Numbered from the stretch's first letter, positions 7,761 to 15,660 are shown. The stretch: 37,046 bases of DNA from Bacillota bacterium (GCA_033549065.1 JAWSUE010000001.1:23898-60943); one strand, 5' to 3'. Notes: a model not told the origin generated them from the sequence alone. Numbers and translations are program-made.

Positions 7761-8501
7761 ATGAATTGGTTTGATATTACTCTATCCGGCATGCTGGCCG
7801 GGGTAATCGGGACCGGGGCCGGCGGTTTATTTTCAATCTTTATCAGAAAACCTACTCCAAGATTTACGGGAACCATTCTGGCATTTGCTGCCGGAGTGAT
7901 GCTGTCAATAGTATTTCTGGAGTTAATCGTAGAATCTATTGATTACAGCAGTGTCGGAGCAGCTTTAATTGGCTTATTTCTCGGAATGTTTATTTTTTAT
8001 ATACTGGATCATTACCTGCCACATCAGCATACTGTAACAACTGAAAAAGCTCATCTAGGAGGATATCTCAAGAAGGGAACCCTCCTGGCTCTGGGTATCG
8101 GATTACATAATTTCCCTGAAGGTCTGGCAATCGGAACAGGATTTATCGGTTCAACTGAATTAGGTACTACGCTGGCCATACTGATCGGATTACATAATAT
8201 TCCTGAAGGAATGGCCGTAGCTGCCCCTCTAAAACAAGGTGGATACAGTTACCTAAAAGTGCTTGGCATAACTGCTCTTTCCGGAGCACCGATGGGCATA
8301 GGAGCTTTGATCGGTGCCTTGATCGGAAGTATATCTGTTTCCGTGCTCGGGATTTCCCTCGGGTTTGCTGCCGGAGCGATGTTTTATATTGTTTGTGATG
8401 AGTTAATCCCTGACGCCTATGAAAGCGCAGGCGCACACCTTTCTATATTTGGTATTTTTACCGGCACAATTCTCGGCATATTGTTTACTGAATGGTTTTA
8501 A
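7761..8501 (+). CDS. ZIP-family divalent metal transporter
   Basis: A 246-residue membrane protein with eight expected helices of the ZIP family, which imports zinc, iron or manganese into the cytoplasm. The two metal-binding helices carry the family signatures GLHNFPEGLAIG (near residue 118) and GLHNIPEGMAVAAP (near residue 145). A short His-containing loop (HYLPHQH) precedes them. ATG at 7761 is preferred over GTG at 7749 because GTGGGTGA precedes it and the GTG has no ribosome site. PerR follows 70 bases later without a terminator, suggesting a shared transcript and perhaps peroxide- or metal-responsive control. Confidence 0.93.
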   Translation: MNWFDITLSGMLAGVIGTGAGGLFSIFIRKPTPRFTGTILAFAAGVMLSIVFLELIVESIDYSSVGAALIGLFLGMFIFYILDHYLPHQHTVTTEKAHLGGYLKKGTLLALGIGLHNFPEGLAIGTGFIGSTELGTTLAILIGLHNIPEGMAVAAPLKQGGYSYLKVLGITALSGAPMGIGALIGALIGSISVSVLGISLGFAAGAMFYIVCDELIPDAYESAGAHLSIFGIFTGTILGILFTEWF

Positions 8502-8571
8502 ATTCCTTGACTGAAGCTTTTATTAAAAGTATTATGAGGGTTAAAAGAACATCAAGAATCGGGATTAGAAT

Positions 8572-8997
8572 ATGAGCTCATTCAGGTATAGAAGAAGCAG
8601 GCAAAGAGATTGTATGTTACAGCTGATGAAGAGCACCAGTGCCCATCCAACTGCAATCTGGATCTATGACCGGTTAAAAGAAGATATTGAAAACCTGAGT
8701 ATCGGGACTGTCTATAGGAATTTAAAGGTTCTACTGGATCAAAATATGATCAAACGTATTGAATCCGGAAGAAACTACGATTGTTATGACGCCGATACTT
8801 CACCCCACTACCATTTTCTCTGCAGCGGCTGTGACGCAATTTACGATCTGGATCTGGACCATATCAGTGAGCTTGATAACGAGGCGGCTGAAAAAACTGG
8901 CTTCATAGTTAAAGAGCACCAGATCAGGTTTTACGATTTATGCAAAGCCTGTCAATTATCAGATGAACAAGTAATCGAACAAGTAAACATTGAATAA
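8572..8997 (+). CDS. perR: PerR-type peroxide-sensing Fur-family repressor
   Basis: A 141-residue Fur-superfamily regulator. The winged helix spans about residues 10-70 (SIGTVYRNLKVLLDQNMI is the recognition part). With a constant offset of 12 from B. subtilis PerR, every ligand is present: structural zinc Cys84, Cys87, Cys124, Cys127, and regulatory site His25, Asp73, His79, His81 and Asp92. An aspartate at the last position is typical of PerR, whereas Fur usually has glutamate. PerR senses peroxide by iron-catalysed histidine oxidation and derepresses defence genes. The ATG at 8572 has only a weak ribosome site (GGGATTAG). It likely controls the superoxide reductase nearby. Confidence 0.9.
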   Translation: MSSFRYRRSRQRDCMLQLMKSTSAHPTAIWIYDRLKEDIENLSIGTVYRNLKVLLDQNMIKRIESGRNYDCYDADTSPHYHFLCSGCDAIYDLDLDHISELDNEAAEKTGFIVKEHQIRFYDLCKACQLSDEQVIEQVNIE

Positions 8998-9013
8998 AGT
9001 TACTTCTTTTTGT

Positions 9014-9919
9014 TCATCTATCTTTGACTGTCCTGCTTACCATGAGAACACCGATAATAACCAAAACTCCCCCGCCAATTTGAATTAGATTTATTGCCTC
9101 CCCTAATACAAATGCGGCGCTAACAACGCCGATGACAGGAGCCAGATTGGTATAAGCTCCCGCTTCTGATGCATCAACATGCTTTAAGCCATAGTTCCAA
9201 AAGAGAAATGCAAAACCGGATGCAAAAAGCCCCAGGTACAAGATAACAGCCCAACTGGACAGGCTGATTTGTGCATAATCCATAATACTCATTTCTATGA
9301 TCAAGACAGGAAGCAGAAATACCAGGCCAAAAAACATACTTGCTGCAACAAGAACCTGCTGAGGTATCTTTTTAAGAAGAGGTTTACTCTTCACCGTATA
9401 GAAAGCCCAGGCAGCTGCACTCAGCAGAACCAGAATATTACCAAGCAAAGGGTTTGTTCCCCCATGATCATTTCCAGTTATAAGAACGATCATAACTACC
9501 CCCAAAACCGACAGTAGCACACCCAGGCTGCGCAGCCATGTAAACCGCTCACCCAGTAAATAAACTGAAAATAAAAGAGTAAATACCGGTATACTTCCCT
9601 GAATTAAACCCGTATTGGCTGCACTGGTATAATATAAACCAATATTCTGCAGAGAATAAAAGAGAGTGACCCCCATAAAGCCGATTAAGGCTATTGGTAT
9701 CAGCGGTAAAGACCTGATGTGACGGTACCGGATTAATGCCGGAAAAAGCACTAAAAAAGCCACAGAAAAACGGAAAAAGGCCAGTAATACTGGCCCGATA
9801 TCTGTGTAAGCTAATTTCCCGGCTACAAAAGAAGTCCCCCAGATTAATACTGCAGCTAGAAGCGCTGCTTTTGGCGCTATACTTTGGGCTCTGTTTTTTA
9901 TTTCAACCGGTATCTTCAA
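9014..9919 (-). CDS. EamA/DMT-family permease
   Basis: A 301-residue membrane protein with ten expected helices made of two EamA repeats (residues about 15-145 and 158-292). The first helix LLAAVLIWGTSFVAGKLAYTDIGP and the half-repeat ends are typical of drug/metabolite exporters of the RhaT/YdcZ/EamA type. The substrate cannot be predicted. TTG at 9919 is chosen since GGGAGAGAAG lies about 9 bases upstream. It is convergent with perR, separated by 16 bases without a visible terminator. Confidence 0.87.
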   Translation of the reverse strand: MKIPVEIKNRAQSIAPKAALLAAVLIWGTSFVAGKLAYTDIGPVLLAFFRFSVAFLVLFPALIRYRHIRSLPLIPIALIGFMGVTLFYSLQNIGLYYTSAANTGLIQGSIPVFTLLFSVYLLGERFTWLRSLGVLLSVLGVVMIVLITGNDHGGTNPLLGNILVLLSAAAWAFYTVKSKPLLKKIPQQVLVAASMFFGLVFLLPVLIIEMSIMDYAQISLSSWAVILYLGLFASGFAFLFWNYGLKHVDASEAGAYTNLAPVIGVVSAAFVLGEAINLIQIGGGVLVIIGVLMVSRTVKDR

Positions 9920-10015
9920 AGTAACTTCTCTCCCGGAACATGTAATATGTTATAAGCAGATGCCAGATATACTATCATAAGCTCCGGAAATTGAAAACCA
10001 CATTGTATCTTCTTT

Positions 10016-10024
10016 TGTTATAAT
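10016..10024 (+). promoter_or_regulatory. Extended -10 promoter of the methyltransferase gene
   Basis: TG-T-TATAAT, a perfect extended -10 element, 24 bases before the TTG start. No convincing -35 hexamer is seen at 17 bases. Confidence 0.55.
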
Positions 10025-10048
10025 ATTACGAGTAAAGGAGTGGCTGCC

Positions 10049-11263
10049 TTGCCAGATATCAATACCATCCTCAGCAAGCTGGAAAAAATCAGTCCCCGGG
10101 AAGAGCAAGCTCAACACTATGGCGGACAAGAAATACACTACTTTGTTAATGAATTTTGGACTTCGCGCCAGCGTCAGTCATCTTCAATACATGAAATATC
10201 TTACCGAGCCTGCTTTAAACCACAGCTGCCCCGTTTTTTTATTGAATTGCTCTCCGGGGCAGGTGACCTGATCTATGACCCGTTTGCCGGAAGGGGGACA
10301 ACCATTATCGAGGCTGCCCTGATGGGCCGCAGAATAATTGCCAATGATATCAATCCTTTAAGTAAAATACTATCCGAACCAAGGTTGCGAATACCTTCAC
10401 TGCAGGATGTAAGCCTGCGCTTAAAAAACATTTCCAACAAAAATAACATAACTAACGATTTTGATCTATCCATGTTCTATCATCCCAAAACCGAAGAAGA
10501 GATCCTCAGTTTGAGATATTACCTTCATGAAAAAAACAAGCTGGATAAAGAAGATGAAATTGATCGCTGGATAAGAATGGTCGCGACAAACCGGTTAACA
10601 GGTCATTCAAAAGGATTTTTTTCAGTTTATACGATGCCGCCTAATCAGGCAGTGTCGATTGCCCAACAAAAAAAGATAAATCTGAGGTTAAACCAGATAC
10701 CGGAGTATAGAAATGTAAACGAAATAATATTGAAAAAAACTATCCAACTGCTCAGGACCCTAAAAGAAGAAGATATTGCAGCCCTGAGGAAAGCTTCAAG
10801 AAGCGCTCTTTTCCTTGAAGAAGACGCTTCAAAAACAGATGATATTGTTTCAGCAAGCGTTAACCTGACGGTAACCTCACCCCCATTCTTAAATATTGTC
10901 CAATACTCTAAAGATAACTGGCTTCGCTGCTGGTTTAACCATATCGATCCTGCTGCTCTGGTGCAGAATATGACCATGGCTGCAACTCTTGATGAGTGGA
11001 GCAAGAAAATGGAATCGGTGTTTGAAGAGTTATTTAGAATTACCAAAGATCAGGGTTGGGTTGCTTTTGAAGTTGGAGAGGTGCGGGGTGGAAAAATAAA
11101 ACTTGAAGAAACTATCATTCCACTTGGTATAAATAGAGGCTTTACCTGCGCAGGAGTGATCATTAACAGGCAGCAATTTACAAAAACATCAAACATCTGG
11201 GGCATAAAAAACAACCGGGCTGGAACAAACAGCAACCGGATAGTCCTCTTTCAAAAAAAATAA
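10049..11263 (+). CDS. Solo DNA methyltransferase (N4-cytosine or N6-adenine type)
   Basis: A 404-residue SAM-dependent methyltransferase. Motif I (YDPFAGRGTTIIEAALMGR) lies near residue 80, followed by DINPLSK; the catalytic motif IV is TSPPF near residue 280, followed by QYSKDNWLRCWF, which recurs in a family of clostridial and archaeal DNA methylases. Order I then IV with about 190 residues between resembles the alpha class with a central target-recognition region. SPP(F/Y) favours N4-cytosine methylation but does not prove it. TTG at 10049 is chosen because AAAGGAG ends 8 bases before; the GTG at 10040 overlaps that site. No restriction enzyme is adjacent, so it is probably an orphan. RNA methylation is an alternative. 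Confidence 0.75.
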   Translation: MPDINTILSKLEKISPREEQAQHYGGQEIHYFVNEFWTSRQRQSSSIHEISYRACFKPQLPRFFIELLSGAGDLIYDPFAGRGTTIIEAALMGRRIIANDINPLSKILSEPRLRIPSLQDVSLRLKNISNKNNITNDFDLSMFYHPKTEEEILSLRYYLHEKNKLDKEDEIDRWIRMVATNRLTGHSKGFFSVYTMPPNQAVSIAQQKKINLRLNQIPEYRNVNEIILKKTIQLLRTLKEEDIAALRKASRSALFLEEDASKTDDIVSASVNLTVTSPPFLNIVQYSKDNWLRCWFNHIDPAALVQNMTMAATLDEWSKKMESVFEELFRITKDQGWVAFEVGEVRGGKIKLEETIIPLGINRGFTCAGVIINRQQFTKTSNIWGIKNNRAGTNSNRIVLFQKK

Positions 11264-11285
11264 TTTAATAACAGCCTTTCAGGTT

Positions 11286-12692
11286 TTACGTCAATTCATC
11301 AGGATCAACGATTTCTTCTTCAAGAATATTCATTATTTCTTTTTCCGGATATCTGCTGAAAAACAGGTAGCTGCAAGCTGATGATACTGCTATGGCAAGC
11401 ATACTCAACCGGACACCAAGCGGATGAGCAATATCTTTTCCGTATGCCGAAAGTAAAAATGCGAAAACCACGCCTGCCAGTGCAATGGTCAGCTTCAAGG
11501 GTATAGCCCGTGCTCCAAAGAACATAGCTTCCCGGCTTTCTCCTGTTTTACGATAATCAGCCCGGGCAAGATCGGCAATAGTCGGGTTGATCAAAATTGA
11601 AAGTACAGCCAGTGGAAACCCGGCAAGAGCAAACATAAAAAGGCTTAAATAATAATTAACTCCCTGCATGTTAAAACTTAATAAAAAAAGGCTAAATCCA
11701 CAAACACTCAAGCAAAAAACTCCAAAGGTTATTATCCTTTTTTTGCCGTACTTCTTGGCGGATATATTAACCAGGGGGAAGCAGATTAATGCTCCGCCGG
11801 TAGCCAATCCGGCAAGAATTACCATAAAACCCTGATCTTTTTGGAAAAGAACAACGGCGTAATAAATAAGCCCCAGGGTTACTGTATTCATGGCAAACTG
11901 TAAAAAAACTTCACCGGTCAGAAAGGTGCGAAAAGGTTTTACAGAAAATGTCCTCCTCAATGACAACCACGCTCCGATATTCGGAGTTTCAGCCGATTGG
12001 CTGTGTTTTGCCTCACTGAATCCTAAAGTTGCGAGGTATAAAAACAGTAGGGCCAAAAGAGAAAATCCTGAAACCGTATACCGGTAAGCCGACCGCAGAT
12101 CTATCCCTGTTGTCTGCATATGATTAACAATCCATGGGAAAATGACCGTAATCAGTAGAATACCGATTAAACCAAAAAATGCTATCATCGTCGACAGGTT
12201 AATTCGCAGTGAATTATTATGACCCAGTTCAGGAAGGAGAGCTAAAAAGGGATTAACATAGATGGTAAAAGCAACATAAAACGCGGCCATCACCAATCCC
12301 AACCAGAGGCCGTTTACTATTGACTCATAGCCACCACGGGGAGGAAGAAATACAAGTACAGCAGAAAGCGTTAGAGGAAGTCCTCCGGCAAGCAAAAAAA
12401 TCTTTCTTCGCCCCAACCGGGAACGGCTATTATCGCTTAAAGATGCAACAACCGGATCGGCCAGTCCATCAAGGATACGGCCAGCCAGAAGAGTTGTCCC
12501 TAAAACCGTGATAATCCCCCAGTAAGTACGATCGGGAATAAGATTTTGAAGAGCATATTCTTTTGGCGGCAGATAATAAAAAGGCATGTAAAGTAAGATC
12601 ATGCGCTCGAGCATGGTGAAACCTGCGCTGCCGGAGGCGTAAATCAATTGGCGAAAGAATGGCAGGGGTTCTGCCTTACCTGGTGCTTTCAT
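11286..12692 (-). CDS. GPH-family (MelB-like) sugar/cation symporter
   Basis: A 468-residue MFS protein of the glycoside-pentoside-hexuronide:cation symporter group, with about twelve helices. The conserved loop DGLADPVVASLSDNSRSRLGRRKIF near residue 80-105 is the family hallmark (an aspartate pair in helices 2-3 and the GRR turn). The C-terminal half shows the second repeat with KYGKKRII. Likely a Na+- or H+-coupled importer of an unidentified solute; no sugar-degrading genes are next to it. ATG at 12692 has GGGTGAT 5 bases upstream; a TTG four codons earlier overlaps that site. Confidence 0.82.
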   Translation of the reverse strand: MKAPGKAEPLPFFRQLIYASGSAGFTMLERMILLYMPFYYLPPKEYALQNLIPDRTYWGIITVLGTTLLAGRILDGLADPVVASLSDNSRSRLGRRKIFLLAGGLPLTLSAVLVFLPPRGGYESIVNGLWLGLVMAAFYVAFTIYVNPFLALLPELGHNNSLRINLSTMIAFFGLIGILLITVIFPWIVNHMQTTGIDLRSAYRYTVSGFSLLALLFLYLATLGFSEAKHSQSAETPNIGAWLSLRRTFSVKPFRTFLTGEVFLQFAMNTVTLGLIYYAVVLFQKDQGFMVILAGLATGGALICFPLVNISAKKYGKKRIITFGVFCLSVCGFSLFLLSFNMQGVNYYLSLFMFALAGFPLAVLSILINPTIADLARADYRKTGESREAMFFGARAIPLKLTIALAGVVFAFLLSAYGKDIAHPLGVRLSMLAIAVSSACSYLFFSRYPEKEIMNILEEEIVDPDELT

Positions 12693-12763
12693 TAGATCAC
12701 CCAATTATATAGTCCGATTGCAATTTGGTTAATCATTTGTTCAAGATACAGCTGAATAACATG

Positions 12764-12791
12764 ATAAAAAAAGAACAGGGTATTCACCCTG
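12764..12791 (-). terminator. Rho-independent terminator (minus strand)
   Basis: A hairpin with six-base arms CAGGGT and ACCCTG around a four-base loop (12776-12791), followed on the minus strand by TTCTTTTTTTAT. It would stop transcription coming from the RING-finger gene before it reaches the symporter gene. Confidence 0.65.
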
Positions 12792-12806
12792 CACAAAAAA
12801 TATAAT

Positions 12807-12881
12807 AGGAGGTTAGGTTTAAACGTATTCAGAAACGTCCTGAAACTTAAAATGTTATTCAACGTTGAAACCTATACTCCT
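12807..12881. repeat. Nested inverted repeat, possible structured RNA
   Basis: Outer arms of 19 bases (12807-12825 and 12863-12881) match with three mismatches; inside sits a second hairpin, TTCAG-AAACGTC-CTGAA at 12828-12844. It lies between the symporter gene and the RING-finger gene, upstream of the minus-strand terminator. No open frame explains it. The rest of the 240-base gap holds only AT-rich sequence. Confidence 0.45.
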
Positions 12882-12932
12882 GCATAAATAGCAAAATATT
12901 TCATAAAAAAATAAGAATACTATTATTAAGAC

Positions 12933-13490
12933 TCATCGACGCTGCATCGTTTTTTTGTCAGGTGGCGTGTTGTCACGGTTTATCGCGACCGCCAGTCGAC
13001 TTGAGTCATACATTACCCATAGGTATACGGCAATTAGCCCCAGGCCGCGAGTAAAATACCAGGCAGCAACCGCGATCAAAAACCAGATAAGCCCCTTTGT
13101 GAAGAGTCCGAGGTACATATAACCGGCACCAGGAAAAATCAGATTAAGCAGTCCGGCAAGGATAGGATCCTTGCGGATAGGTTGTTCAAAATTGTAAATT
13201 TTTTTTGGCTGTTTTGTGATCAATGAATCCTTTTCACCGAGCGAAATACGACAGAAAGGACACCTGACAGCGAAATCAAAAATTTCTTCCCCACACCCGG
13301 GACATTTTACATAGTTAAGCGCACAATTTTCATCTACAAGCTCCGGATTTCCCGGGCATCCATAAGTAGTACAACCACCCGTTTTTTCCCAACAACGGGC
13401 GTGATAATTACGCAGGCACAAACGACAGCGGATAGATAAATCCTTCGGTTTAAACTCCTCGCCGCAGATACTGCAAAAATTCTCTTTCAT
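12933..13490 (-). CDS. Prokaryotic RING-finger / zinc-ribbon / TM2-like membrane protein
   Basis: A 185-residue protein in three parts. Residues 6-45 carry eight possible zinc ligands, C6 C9 C22 C25 H30 C33 C40 C45, the spacing of the bacterial RING family (CxxC...CxxC-x4-H-xx-C-W...GC...GC). Residues 63-80 form a zinc ribbon CPGC...CPFC. Residues about 107-165 hold two hydrophobic helices beginning LAGLLNLIFPGAGYMYLGLFT, similar to TM2-type domains. The zinc domains would lie in the cytoplasm. ATG at 13490 is chosen because GGAGGT precedes it by 8 bases; an ATG five codons earlier contains that site. Function unknown; a ubiquitin-like role is not implied. Confidence 0.75.
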   Translation of the reverse strand: MKENFCSICGEEFKPKDLSIRCRLCLRNYHARCWEKTGGCTTYGCPGNPELVDENCALNYVKCPGCGEEIFDFAVRCPFCRISLGEKDSLITKQPKKIYNFEQPIRKDPILAGLLNLIFPGAGYMYLGLFTKGLIWFLIAVAAWYFTRGLGLIAVYLWVMYDSSRLAVAINRDNTPPDKKTMQRR

Positions 13491-13513
13491 CAAACTTACC
13501 TCCATTATAAATA

Positions 13514-13522
13514 ATTATAACA
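13514..13522 (-). promoter_or_regulatory. Extended -10 promoter of the RING-finger gene
   Basis: On the minus strand TG-T-TATAAT, a perfect extended -10 element; the transcript would start near 13507, 17 bases before the ATG. Confidence 0.55.
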
Positions 13523-13560
13523 CAAGCAAACTGACCCACAGGCTGATCAACAAATTAAAC

Positions 13561-13589
13561 TTGCCCTTTATCAGAGGAAGAAGGATAAT
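13561..13589 (+). promoter_or_regulatory. Promoter of the hutP-like gene
   Basis: TTGCCC (13561-13566), a 17-base spacer and GATAAT (13584-13589). Transcription would start near 13596, leaving a leader of about 25 bases and favouring the TTG at 13622 as start. Confidence 0.5.
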
Positions 13590-13621
13590 TAATCAAGGAG
13601 ATAAAAAAGGGGTTGATTATA

Positions 13622-14026
13622 TTGGAAAGCAGAGACGTGGCTCAAGCTGCAATAAGCATAGCGATGACGATAAGCAGGGAATCGGAAGCTGATTTAAAGC
13701 AAAAACATTTAGCCGAAGGAATCCAGTCCCTGGCTGTAGATTATGGGGGAGAGTTTTTAAGTTCCCTCCAAAAAGTTGTCGAAAGAGCTGTTGTTGCTTC
13801 AAAACGTGAAGGGATTATTGATGATTCGAGCCATTCCGACGGTGCAGTTGCAGGAGCTACCCGTGAAGCGCTGGTTCAGATCATGCCCAAAGCACTGGGA
13901 TTAAATGTAGGAGGAAAGGTTGGAATCGCCCGGGGTGGTACTCACATTGCAGTGGCCATTTTCTTCGGCATAGGCCTTCTGCATCGAAATGATGTAGCCA
14001 TCGGGCTGGGTCACCGCGTAGTTTAG
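13622..14026 (+). CDS. HutP-family protein lacking two metal-binding histidines
   Basis: A 134-residue protein resembling HutP, the L-histidine- and Mg2+-dependent RNA-binding antiterminator of the B. subtilis hut operon. Similarity covers the whole length, with ATREAL, GLNVGGKVGIARGGTHIAVAIF and the C-terminal GIGLLHRNDVAIGLGHR. B. subtilis metal ligands His73 and His77 (HALYH before ATMEAL) align to glycines here (GAVAG before ATREAL), while His138 appears kept in LLHRND. No histidine utilisation genes are nearby. So an RNA-binding role with a different effector is possible but unproven. TTG at 13622 follows AAAGGGG by 9 bases; TTG at 13613 is the alternative. Confidence 0.78.
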   Translation: MESRDVAQAAISIAMTISRESEADLKQKHLAEGIQSLAVDYGGEFLSSLQKVVERAVVASKREGIIDDSSHSDGAVAGATREALVQIMPKALGLNVGGKVGIARGGTHIAVAIFFGIGLLHRNDVAIGLGHRVV

Positions 14027-14130
14027 AAAAAATGGAAATGTTGCCTGTCCGTTTTAAATAACCAGCATATACTTCCAGGGGAACCGAAAAACTTACCTGT
14101 TTGTCAGATGGGTAAAAGGGGGTAACAGTA

Positions 14131-15069
14131 ATGAATAAGAAGAGAATCTTTTTAAAGATCGCAGTGGCTCTGTTAACAGTTTTGTTGGGATTGATTATTA
14201 CATCCTGTGGAGCTGTAAATTATCTTGACCGTGGAGACTCTTCTGCAGGCCAGGCTTACGACACAGTATATCTCGAAGAGTATGGGATGTCAGTGCCTGC
14301 AGCAGAAGCACCGGAGTTTGAAGTAAGAAGGCCTGATGGGGGAGTCGGCGACAGTTCTCTGCGGTATGTTATACGTAACGGCTCAATCGATCTTGCTGTT
14401 CGGAATACCAGGGATACAATCCAGACTATCCGGGGTATCGTGAGTGAGGTTGATGGAATTATCAGCAATTCTTATGTATATGAAATCAGGGAGGGGCAAT
14501 ATGGAGCAAACCTGACTCTTCGTATACCTGCCCAAACCTTCGATGCCGTTATGCCACAGATAGAAAACCTGGGAAGAGCTACCAATGTTCAAACCGGCCA
14601 GGAAGATGTGACAATGCACTATATAGACCTGGAATCACGGTTAAAAAATCAGATAGCTCAGGAAGAACGCCTGGTCGAGATACTCGAGATGGCTGAGACA
14701 GTTGAAGAGGTTCTGGAAGTTGAGCGTGAGCTGTTCAGGGTCAGAGGAGAAATAGAATCAATGACCGCCCAGTTTACCTACCTGCAAGACCAGGTAACAT
14801 ACGCAACCATTAACGTTAATCTGAGAGAAGAAGCAATCCCAACTGAGAATATTTCCCCGGGAGCTTTTGAAAATTTCGGCAGACGTATTTCGCAGGCATT
14901 TATCAGCAGCATTAATTTCATTCTTCATAGTATTTCATCCATCATAATCGCTGTTATAACTATATTGCCAATCCTTATCCTTTTAGGCTTAGTAGTGCTT
15001 TTAATTGTCCTTCTGATTCGGAAACTGTCCAAACGTAAGCCAGATGTACCGGATAGAACTGAAGAGTAA
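14131..15069 (+). CDS. DUF4349 lipoprotein
   Basis: A 312-residue exported lipoprotein. Residues 1-26 form a lipoprotein signal peptide with lipobox ITSC (acylated Cys26). A DUF4349 domain runs from about residue 75 to 290: RYVIRNGSIDLAVRNTRDTI, then TLRIPAQTFDAVMPQIENLG, a coiled-coil of about 60 residues (LESRLKNQIAQEERLVEIL and on), and a C-terminal transmembrane helix near residues 265-297 followed by a basic tail. ATG at 14131 follows GGGGG by 8 bases. The function is unknown; in other bacteria the family sits in the envelope. A bidirectional terminator follows. Confidence 0.85.
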   Translation: MNKKRIFLKIAVALLTVLLGLIITSCGAVNYLDRGDSSAGQAYDTVYLEEYGMSVPAAEAPEFEVRRPDGGVGDSSLRYVIRNGSIDLAVRNTRDTIQTIRGIVSEVDGIISNSYVYEIREGQYGANLTLRIPAQTFDAVMPQIENLGRATNVQTGQEDVTMHYIDLESRLKNQIAQEERLVEILEMAETVEEVLEVERELFRVRGEIESMTAQFTYLQDQVTYATINVNLREEAIPTENISPGAFENFGRRISQAFISSINFILHSISSIIIAVITILPILILLGLVVLLIVLLIRKLSKRKPDVPDRTEE

Positions 15070-15100
15070 AGCTTCCAATATATCTCATCCGGGCTGGAGT

Positions 15101-15136
15101 AATAAAAAACAGGGGGTGCCTTCGAACATCCCCTGT
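15101..15136. terminator. Terminator between the lipoprotein and marR genes
   Basis: Ten-base arms (15109-15118 and 15127-15136, one G-U pair) around an eight-base loop. On the minus strand the hairpin is followed by TTTTTTATT, so it terminates marR well; on the plus strand the tail is AATTTATT, weaker but it may also stop the lipoprotein transcript. Confidence 0.75.
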
Positions 15137-15160
15137 AATTTATTAATTATTACACCCGGA

Positions 15161-15625
15161 TTACTTTGTGATATCTTCTTCCAGTATATCTTCACGTTCA
15201 AATAATTTGATTGCCTTCTTCAGCAATATCAACAACTGCTTCCGTTCATCTTCCGGAACTTTGGAGAGATAAAGTGCAAGCAGCAGGTTTCGTTGTTCTT
15301 CCACTTCGTTTAAAACTTTTAAACCCTTGGGAGTAATTGAAATCCATACCTGCCGGCGATCTTTTTCCTGACGCTCCCTGTTTACCAGACCCATTTTGAA
15401 TAGCCTGTTTATTAACGCTGTAACCGCGCTTAAAGTTACTCCAAGCATGTGAGCCAAAAATGAAGTATTACAAGGATTTTTGCGAAGAGCCCGCAGAACG
15501 ATAAACTGTGTATCGGTGATCTCGTCAACAGTGTAGCGATTATGCAAAACCCGCACCCTATATATTAACCGGCTGAACACCAGATCAAGCTCTTTTATAT
15601 ATTCAATGAGACCGTCGCTGCTGAT
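15161..15625 (-). CDS. MarR-family transcriptional regulator
   Basis: A 139- to 154-residue winged-helix regulator of the MarR family. The DNA-binding helix is near CNTSFLAHMLGVTLSAVTALINRLFKMG and the wing contains the family residues RQEKDRRQVWISITPKG. Flanking helices form the dimer interface. Start: GTG at 15580 lacks a ribosome site and would remove the first dimerisation helix. A strong AGGAGGAG at 15633-15640 is followed 9 bases after AGGAGG by ATC at 15625, in frame, adding SSDGLIEYIKELDLVFSRL, a normal MarR N-terminus. I infer AUC initiation. It has its own promoter and a palindromic site at its transcription start, so autorepression is likely. The target genes and ligand are not evident. 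Confidence 0.85.
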   Translation of the reverse strand: MSSDGLIEYIKELDLVFSRLIYRVRVLHNRYTVDEITDTQFIVLRALRKNPCNTSFLAHMLGVTLSAVTALINRLFKMGLVNRERQEKDRRQVWISITPKGLKVLNEVEEQRNLLLALYLSKVPEDERKQLLILLKKAIKLFEREDILEEDITK

Positions 15626-15660
15626 TAGAGATCTCCTCCTGCCAGATTATTTCATATAAT

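Noticed and set aside
8517-8529. CTTTTATTAAAAG palindrome before perR as a Per box
   Set aside because: It is 6-1-6 and lacks the TAAT-N-ATTA core; it is likely chance in AT-rich sequence.
10645-11046. A 133-codon open frame on the minus strand inside the methyltransferase gene
   Set aside because: It lies wholly opposite to motif-bearing coding sequence (including TSPPF), has low-complexity serine/isoleucine composition and no ribosome site.
12807-12881. CRISPR repeat or IS end
   Set aside because: The repeat is inverted, single copy in the window, with no spacers, transposase or target duplication.
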